Part shown: positions 58,477-64,000 of the stretch, piece after piece
Numbering within the stretch: the first letter of the stretch is position 1
How the letters are laid out: each line of letters begins with the position of its first letter
Source: Pseudoalteromonas aurantia 208
Lineage (GTDB): Bacteria; Pseudomonadota; Gammaproteobacteria; Enterobacterales; Alteromonadaceae
Reading direction: 5' to 3'
Length of the DNA: 64,000 nucleotides
Assembly (NCBI RefSeq): GCF_014858725.1
Contig: NZ_AQGV01000012.1
Coordinates: 2,170,001 to 2,234,000 of the forward strand
Notes under the pieces: model-generated
Seen by the model: only the letters and a program-made list of their open reading frames with translations
Databases searched by the model: none
Told to the model about the DNA's origin: nothing
Made by a program: the position numbers and the translations under genes

Positions 58477-60036
58477 ATGATAGCGCAATATACTCTATTA
58501 ACCACGTTAGCGTTGCACCACGTTATCATTGGTAGCGTGTTAATCTGCATTTTATTCATACTAAATAAAGTATTGCGCTCTAGCGCAGAAATGCGCAGTT
58601 GGGTATTAATGAGTGCTTTTATTACTTCCACCATTGTGCCTATTACTTTACTGTCCACCAGCTCATTATTTGACAACAAAATTATCGATGAACACTCAAC
58701 CATAAATGCAGACCCTAACCCTATCACTCTTTTACACAATTACGACGTCACGGTGCCAACAAGTACTCATCAATCACTGTGGCATATGCCCAGTGAGATT
58801 GTCTTTCAATTCAGTACGATACTAACGTTATTGGTCTGTGTGTGGCTAGTGGGATGTATATGGCGCAGCGTTTCGGTATTACAGTCTTTTATACGCACGC
58901 GTCGATTGCTCAAAACATGTCAAGGCACCGAACATGCTCACGTGTGTAACTTAATCACCAACACGCGGGTTAAACTCTACAGCTCAAAACAAGCTGCTTC
59001 ACCTATGGTTGTGGGCTTAATAAAGCCAAAAATCATTATCCCTAAAAACATTGTGACTCAATTATCAACTGAGCAGCTCACCCCTATCATTTTACATGAG
59101 CTAGCACATATTCAACGTAATGATATATGGTTTAACTATCTTCAAGAGTTTATTGCCATCGCTTTTTGGTGGAGTCCTGTCATTCGCATATTAAACAATC
59201 GCATTCACATTGACCGAGAGCTAGCGTGTGATTTACGTGCGGTAAAGCAACTCAATAACAACAAACAATATGCACAATCTCTGATTGATTGCGCAAAATT
59301 AATGATAACCCAAAACAGGAGCGTATTAGCTATGGGATTATTTAACCAAAAAAAAGAACTCAACAACCGTGTTACTGCTGTACTTCAAAGTAAAAAAATG
59401 AAGATACCTAACATCATCAGTATTTTAGCGGTTTGCTTTGTTGTATCAGCATCAACCATTAAGGTATCACAAGCATTTGTCCCGCAGGTGAGTATTAGTG
59501 ATACGCGACAAAACGCCTTACATTATTCATTGCTGCCCCCGACCGAAGGTGAGCAATTAATTGCGGCCGTTATGCGCAACGATATTACACAAATTCAACA
59601 CCTACAAAATCAAGGCGTTGATATTAACATTCCTGCGATTGGTGATGGTACGGCACTCATTATTGCCGTGAAGCAAAACAATGAAGCAATGGTGCAAGCA
59701 TTAATTAAATTAGGTGCCAACGTAGATCAATCATCAAATGGCGACGGCAACCCTCTCATTAATGCAGCGATGACCAACAACCTTCATCTTGCTCAACTCT
59801 TAATTGATAACGGTGCAAATATCAATGCCGTTGTACGACGCGACGAAACGCCTTTAATTAATGCCACTCGAAGAGGTTTTTTTGAAATGACTCGCTTACT
59901 CGTTAGCCAAGGTGCCGATGTGAACTTATCCGTTAATACGGGTATGTCCGATGGGAATAAAATCCGAAGCCCATTGAATATGTCTCGTGATCAAAAGATC
60001 ACTGATTACCTGATTGACCAAGGTGCCATCAAATAA
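58477..60036 (+). CDS. M56 metalloprotease (BlaR1-like) fused to ankyrin repeats
   Basis: 519-residue membrane protein. N-terminal spans (about 12-30, 42-60, 112-132); the M56 zinc site HELAHIQRND (H207, E208, H211) with a third ligand probably E248 in IDRELACD; a further span (about 312-330). In place of the penicillin-binding sensor of BlaR1, the C-terminus (about 350-519) holds four to five ankyrin repeats (DGTALIIAVKQNNEAMVQAL, NPLINAAMTNNLHLAQLL, ETPLINATRRGFFEMTRLL). It should cleave or otherwise inactivate the BlaI-like repressor in response to a protein contact sensed by the ankyrin domain. Confidence 0.88.
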   Translation: MIAQYTLLTTLALHHVIIGSVLICILFILNKVLRSSAEMRSWVLMSAFITSTIVPITLLSTSSLFDNKIIDEHSTINADPNPITLLHNYDVTVPTSTHQSLWHMPSEIVFQFSTILTLLVCVWLVGCIWRSVSVLQSFIRTRRLLKTCQGTEHAHVCNLITNTRVKLYSSKQAASPMVVGLIKPKIIIPKNIVTQLSTEQLTPIILHELAHIQRNDIWFNYLQEFIAIAFWWSPVIRILNNRIHIDRELACDLRAVKQLNNNKQYAQSLIDCAKLMITQNRSVLAMGLFNQKKELNNRVTAVLQSKKMKIPNIISILAVCFVVSASTIKVSQAFVPQVSISDTRQNALHYSLLPPTEGEQLIAAVMRNDITQIQHLQNQGVDINIPAIGDGTALIIAVKQNNEAMVQALIKLGANVDQSSNGDGNPLINAAMTNNLHLAQLLIDNGANINAVVRRDETPLINATRRGFFEMTRLLVSQGADVNLSVNTGMSDGNKIRSPLNMSRDQKITDYLIDQGAIK

Positions 60037-60156
60037 CGAGAGACGTTATTTTACCATTAGCATATACCCAGTATGTCACTCAAATACTGAGCTGACTTAG
60101 CACCCAATTAAACCTAAAGACGAGAATTCTTTTCCTAACTTATGCTTGGGTTCAGC

Positions 60157-60184
60157 AGACTCGTCTCTAAAAAAAGAGACTCGT
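60157..60184. repeat. Direct repeats flanking a small hairpin
   Basis: AGACTCGT occurs at 60157-60164 and 60177-60184. Between them GTCTCT and AGAGAC form a six-bp stem with an A6 loop. It lies between the M56 gene and the MBOAT gene and may be a weak terminator for the former. No T run on the plus strand. Confidence 0.4.
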
Positions 60185-60236
60185 ATGTATTTCCTCTTAA
60201 ATAGTCTTAACCAGATGCAACAAAATGGAGGTCTGT

Positions 60237-61649
60237 ATGATTTTTAACACTCCGTTATTTTTCTGGTTTTTTTGTATTTTCATCTTATTTTATGGCTTTG
60301 TGTTTTTAAAACAAACCCCCAAACTTTATTGTCTTCTTATTAGCAGTTTAGTTTTTTACGGCGCATGGAATTATAGCTTCATCCCTTTGCTCGTTGGTAG
60401 CGGTATTGCCGACTACTTCATTGCCCAAGCTATGGCTAATTCGCTTGACAAAAAAAATAAAAAACGCTGGCTAATGCTTTCAGTGACCATTAATTTGGGC
60501 ATTTTAGCGGTCTTCAAATATGCTGATTTTGCCATCGAATCTGTCGCTGCACTCTTATCCAGTATTGGCTACAACGCATCATTGGAAACACTGTCATGGG
60601 TGCTCCCTGTTGGTATTTCTTTCTATACTTTCCAAAGCTTAAGTTACACTATTGATGTGTATCGAGGGGACTTAAAACCGCGTAAAGGCTTAGTTGAGTT
60701 CATCGCTGCTTTATCATTTTTTCCACAACTCGTTGCAGGTCCAATCCTCAGAGCTAAGCATATCTTGCCACAAATGCACAAAATTTCTCTGCCCAAATGG
60801 GACGAAGCAAAGCATGGTTTTTTGCTCATCACTGTTGGCTTAATTAAAAAAACTGGGGCTGACATTCTCGCAATCCCCGCAGACAAAGCATTTGCTGCCC
60901 AGGAATCTTTAAGCACACTAGAGATGTGGACCGGAGTACTTGCCTTTGCGGGGCAGATTTACGGTGACTTCTCAGGCTATACCGATATGGCAATTGGCCT
61001 TGCCATCTTACTCGGTTTTAACATCCCCCTTAATTTTAGGGTGCCTTACTTTGCCCTTTCGCCTGTGGATTTTTGGCGACGCTGGCATATTTCGTTATCA
61101 AGTTGGCTCAAAGATTACTTATATATTTCTCTGGGTGGTAACCGATATAACCAACGCACTCGCAATATATTTATCACCATGTTGCTTGGTGGTTTATGGC
61201 ATGGAGCAGCGTGGACTTTCTTGGCATGGGGCGCATTTCATGGCGCAATTATTACCTTAACCCATTACTTAGCCAGCCAACCTTTATTCACTCGCTTTAA
61301 TCACAGTAATCGGTTAACGACTCGTTTGGTTAAATGGGCCGTCACTTTTTACTTAATTCTACTTGGTTGGGTATTTTTTAGGGCGCCTGATATGCACAGT
61401 GCCGTCACCATTATTGGTAATTTACACACCATCGGTAGTGCAACGGAACTTGGCGCACATGCGTGGCTTATTTTCGCACTAACCGCGGTATGGGTTTTAC
61501 TGGTTCATGTTATGGACCACTATGTTATTAAATCAGCTAACAAATTAGAGAACAAGAACGGGCTATTTTGGTTTGTTATCATTGTGGGTCAAGCCCTGTG
61601 TTTATTAATAGGAGAACCGAGTAATGAATTTATCTACTTCCAATTCTGA
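60237..61649 (+). CDS. MBOAT-family O-acyltransferase
   Basis: 470-residue polytopic membrane protein of the AlgI/DltB type. The N-terminal MIFNTPLFFWFFCIFILFYG is typical. The catalytic-region motifs YFGDF-like IYGDFSGYTDMAIGLAILLGF, PVDFWRRWHISLSSWLKDYLYISLGGNR and MLLGGLWHGAAWTFLAWG (conserved His) are intact. It moves acyl groups, usually acetyl, across the membrane onto exported polysaccharide with an SGNH partner. The ATG at 60237 is chosen because GGAGG lies five bases before it; an in-frame ATG at 60225 is the alternative. Overlaps the next gene by 26 bases. Confidence 0.92.
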   Translation: MIFNTPLFFWFFCIFILFYGFVFLKQTPKLYCLLISSLVFYGAWNYSFIPLLVGSGIADYFIAQAMANSLDKKNKKRWLMLSVTINLGILAVFKYADFAIESVAALLSSIGYNASLETLSWVLPVGISFYTFQSLSYTIDVYRGDLKPRKGLVEFIAALSFFPQLVAGPILRAKHILPQMHKISLPKWDEAKHGFLLITVGLIKKTGADILAIPADKAFAAQESLSTLEMWTGVLAFAGQIYGDFSGYTDMAIGLAILLGFNIPLNFRVPYFALSPVDFWRRWHISLSSWLKDYLYISLGGNRYNQRTRNIFITMLLGGLWHGAAWTFLAWGAFHGAIITLTHYLASQPLFTRFNHSNRLTTRLVKWAVTFYLILLGWVFFRAPDMHSAVTIIGNLHTIGSATELGAHAWLIFALTAVWVLLVHVMDHYVIKSANKLENKNGLFWFVIIVGQALCLLIGEPSNEFIYFQF

Positions 61650-62853
61650 TCAAGATAACTCAAACATCGGCACACCCGTACAAAGCCGACGTGTTTTTAT
61701 GAAAATAACCTTAGCTATCACGTTAGTTATGGTAACAGCTATGGGGTTAGTACGCGTATTACTGGATGCTAACGGCGCAAATCAACAAGGAATTTTAGGC
61801 CGAGTATTACAGGCAAAAGCAGCCCTTCCAAACATTATTGCCGAGCCAAATGATCTCGTTATGTTTTATGGCTCCTCTATGGTAAGAGCTGGCTTCTCGC
61901 CCCGAAAGTTTGACCGTGATTTAAAAAATATGGGGAAAAACATCACTTCTTTTAATTTTGGCTTTGGCGGCTTAAACCCCTATTACCAAGATTTACTTTC
62001 AAGACGTATTGCTGAACAATTTGTCACTAAAAATAGGCAATTAAAACTGGCACTCATTGAGTTTAACCCCTTTCAAGCTACGACTACTCGATGGGAGCGA
62101 GCTCAATTTACTGTTGACTCCTACATTACAATGCTGGCCAACAATGATGAGCTATGGCGCATATTACGTGAGGATCTAACTCGTGGGGTGCATTTATACA
62201 ACATTAAGTATATTCGTAATCATGTCTCTGCTGAGATGATCACCAGCTACTATGCGCGAGAAATATTTCCACCATTTAGAAGAGATGTTTTTCAAGATAA
62301 TGAGAAAGTTACCCTAGAACGTCGCAAATTAGGTCGTGAGTTAAATACATTATTTAAGAAAGAATATCCTAATTACCAAGGTGAAGAGTGGTATTACCCC
62401 TGGCAAGGCGCTGGCACTATTCCTGAAGAGCGTGCAGCCCACACTCTTGAAGTATTTGATAAGTATTATGCAGTTACACAAACTGACGCCCAGATGAAAA
62501 ATGACCGGCTCAGTCGTATTCGTACCACTGACATTGAAGACATGCATTTTGAGCCGCGCTTAATTACAAGCTTTATTAACATTGTGAAAAACTTTCAGCG
62601 TTTTTCAAATACTGTTGAGGTGGTCATGCTGCCAAAAAACAGTCGTTATATTACTTATTCAGCAGCAGGCAAACAACGCTTAGTTCAAGCAATTCAGCAA
62701 ATAGAACAGGCTACTGGTATTACAATCAAAAATCATCAAGATATTAACGCGGTCACACCTGATATGTTCAGAGACACCACACACCTATCCCGTTACCGTG
62801 GTGATATTGCCTATACAGACTTTTTAGTGAAGGAATATGCCAAGAGTCTATAA
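61624..62853 (+). CDS. Membrane-anchored SGNH-like acyl-transfer protein
   Basis: 409 residues. One N-terminal membrane segment (about 25-45) and an extracytoplasmic SGNH-hydrolase-like domain: block I with the serine in VMFYGSSMVRAGFSP, block with Gly-Gly-Leu-Asn-Pro (FGFGGLNPYY), and C-terminal Asp-x-x-His in FRDTTHLSRYRG. It is analogous to AlgX/AlgJ or PatB partners that place the acyl group on the sugar after MBOAT export. The overlap with the MBOAT gene supports one functional unit. The glycan acceptor is not encoded in the window, so the substrate remains unknown. Confidence 0.75.
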   Translation: MNLSTSNSDQDNSNIGTPVQSRRVFMKITLAITLVMVTAMGLVRVLLDANGANQQGILGRVLQAKAALPNIIAEPNDLVMFYGSSMVRAGFSPRKFDRDLKNMGKNITSFNFGFGGLNPYYQDLLSRRIAEQFVTKNRQLKLALIEFNPFQATTTRWERAQFTVDSYITMLANNDELWRILREDLTRGVHLYNIKYIRNHVSAEMITSYYAREIFPPFRRDVFQDNEKVTLERRKLGRELNTLFKKEYPNYQGEEWYYPWQGAGTIPEERAAHTLEVFDKYYAVTQTDAQMKNDRLSRIRTTDIEDMHFEPRLITSFINIVKNFQRFSNTVEVVMLPKNSRYITYSAAGKQRLVQAIQQIEQATGITIKNHQDINAVTPDMFRDTTHLSRYRGDIAYTDFLVKEYAKSL

Positions 62854-62855
62854 TC

Positions 62856-62893
62856 TAATTAAAAAGAGACTCACTCAAGTGAGTCAGTCTCTT
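62856..62893. terminator. Terminator hairpin between SGNH and FHA genes
   Basis: Stem AAGAGACTCACTC / GAGTCAGTCTCTT (62864-62893) with one C-C mismatch. On the minus strand it is followed by TTTTTAATT, so it best fits termination of the FHA gene, and may also stop the plus-strand transcript. Confidence 0.7.
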
Positions 62894-63028
62894 AGCCGCC
62901 TTTAAAATACCTTTCCCATGAGCGAAGGTAATAGCCCTCATTTATTTATCTGTGTTTGTTAAACCATCACAAATCATGACTGATCGTAGTACTTCTATTA
63001 TTTACCGTAAAAATTCAATTCATATATA

Positions 63029-64000
63029 TTACAATGATAAATGCTTGAGGCTATCAGTACTGAACTCCAATTTACTGCCTTTAAATATTTTAAATCTATC
63101 TGAAAAAAATCGTACATGCCCTTTTTTTCTTTCGATAAATAAAGGTACTTCTATGCCTAAACAAGACACTGCATCAGCAAATTGTTTTCGAGCTCGATGG
63201 ATTTGGATATTGACATGATTCTCACCCATGCCGAGATCTCTCGATAACCTTTCAATTGACACCCATCCTTGTAAAATGCCTTTTTTCTCCATATCCGCCT
63301 TATACCTTACAAGTAAAGCTGATAAATAATGGTGACTGCGAACATCCAAATCAATAACCTCTTCATCACAGTATACTTTGAGTTCTGTCATTTCTTCATC
63401 TTGGCTTATTTGAAAAACAAAACTCAAACTTTTCCCTGACTCATCACTTATATCAACTGTCTCTTCGGTGCTCCTATTAACTATTTGCAACAATTGCCAA
63501 CTCGTACTACCAATGTTGAGCTGCTCACCATCCCTGATTGGCCGACTTTGCATATCAGCAATATTTTCACACCACCATTGCTTAGCGACATTATCATAAT
63601 AAATAACAACATCGGGGCTCTCTTGTGACGGTAATAGATGATATTGGTGTAAAAACAACTCTTCATCTACTGTATTCGTTTGCTCAATTTCATCGTAAAA
63701 CGGAATTAAAACATCCTGTGGGCTGCTTAAATTTGCGACCTTAAACGTCGCGCCGGAAACATTGGCTAAACAGACTGTATCATTGAGTTGCAATTGCTGT
63801 GGTTGCTTAGAGTTAATCTTGAGATCATTTATCCATACGCCATTCTTACTCACATCTCGAATCCACCACTTTTCATCAAGCCATTCAATAATCGCATGCA
63901 TTCTTGATATCTCAGGATGATCTACACAGCTATCAACTGACTGATGCAGCCGGCCTATACAGTGAAATGCTTTTAAATACAGCTTAGTACTATCCAGATT
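63029..64000 (-). CDS. FHA-domain protein with winged-helix-like C-terminus (5' end cut)
   Basis: The frame is open through position 64000, so the start lies outside the window; 323 residues are visible. The N-terminal FHA domain includes LKAFHCIGRLHQSVDS, a Ser-Arg-x-His pair (PEISRMHAIIEW) and WWIRDVSKNGVWINDLKI, the phosphothreonine-binding loops. A central beta-rich segment is followed by a C-terminal part (about 230-300) with ALLVRYKADMEKKGILQGWV, IERLSRDLGMGENHVN and HRARKQFADAV, resembling a transcriptional-regulator winged helix. Suggests a reader of Ser/Thr phosphorylation with a DNA- or protein-binding output. Kinase or phosphatase partners should be looked for upstream, outside the window. 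Confidence 0.75.
   Translation of the reverse strand, partial: NLDSTKLYLKAFHCIGRLHQSVDSCVDHPEISRMHAIIEWLDEKWWIRDVSKNGVWINDLKINSKQPQQLQLNDTVCLANVSGATFKVANLSSPQDVLIPFYDEIEQTNTVDEELFLHQYHLLPSQESPDVVIYYDNVAKQWWCENIADMQSRPIRDGEQLNIGSTSWQLLQIVNRSTEETVDISDESGKSLSFVFQISQDEEMTELKVYCDEEVIDLDVRSHHYLSALLVRYKADMEKKGILQGWVSIERLSRDLGMGENHVNIQIHRARKQFADAVSCLGIEVPLFIERKKGHVRFFSDRFKIFKGSKLEFSTDSLKHLSL

Noticed and set aside
58054..60036. Beta-lactam resistance operon
   Set aside because: The sensor lacks a penicillin-binding domain and no beta-lactamase or mecA-type gene is present in the window.

Overview
The window looks like chromosome of a low-GC marine gammaproteobacterium of the Alteromonadales, most like Pseudoalteromonas. 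This is inferred from gene content, the use of a classical Smc, and E. coli-like gene neighbourhoods with local insertions. Most of it is core chromosome. Three stretches are accessory in character: the curli block, the secreted protease/Hint block, and the right-hand end.

Layout. 1-1245: a strong promoter drives seven tandem tRNA-Val(TAC) genes. 1246-4360: a TPR protein with a degenerate receiver domain, msrB, a broken reading frame and a DUF2919 membrane protein. 4430-11462: spoU-type methyltransferase, smc, zipA, ligA (minus strand), with a terminator-like hairpin just before ligA. 11605-14124: a secreted multidomain subtilase. 14623-18996: a complete curli system (csgB-like, a very long csgA-like, csgE, csgF, csgG) with a convergent csgD-like regulator. 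19434-20767: two small proteins of unknown function and a CBS-domain protein. 21054-26238: cysZ, a GDPD lipoprotein, rlmM, DUF423, an alpha/beta hydrolase and gcvA. 26290-34612: the hemA-prfA-prmC-sirB2-sirB1-kdsA operon, here interrupted by an HD-GYP response regulator and a DUF819 transporter-like gene. 34696-39688: lolB-ispE-prs-rplY-pth-ychF. 40311-42210: a Met/Leu/Gln tRNA array beside ubiF, the counterpart of the E. coli metT operon, but expanded and holding six degenerate tRNA-Gln units. 42419-49283: ubiF and miaB-ybeZ-ybeY-corC-lnt.

49339-55722 is the least ordinary part. It is a colinear minus-strand set: a secreted proteinase K-like protease, a secreted Hint (hedgehog/intein) domain protein, a single-pass membrane protein, and two paralogous, strongly divergent subtilisin-like proteins that keep Asp/His/Ser motifs but seem to lack the oxyanion Asn. 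I know of no described system with this composition and propose it as a candidate exported proteolytic maturation module.

56499-64000: a RhlE-like helicase; a BlaI-type repressor with an M56 peptidase-ankyrin fusion under a promoter flanked by two identical 14-bp palindromes; an MBOAT/SGNH pair for probable O-acylation of an exported glycan; and an FHA-domain protein cut by the window edge.

How the parts connect: csgE/F/G export and assemble the curlins under the csgD-like regulator; smc/zipA/ligA serve chromosome organisation, division and replication; hemA to kdsA and lolB to ychF mix tetrapyrrole, translation, LPS and isoprenoid housekeeping; the tRNA arrays supply Val, Met, Leu and Gln acceptors from strong promoters with GC-rich discriminators.
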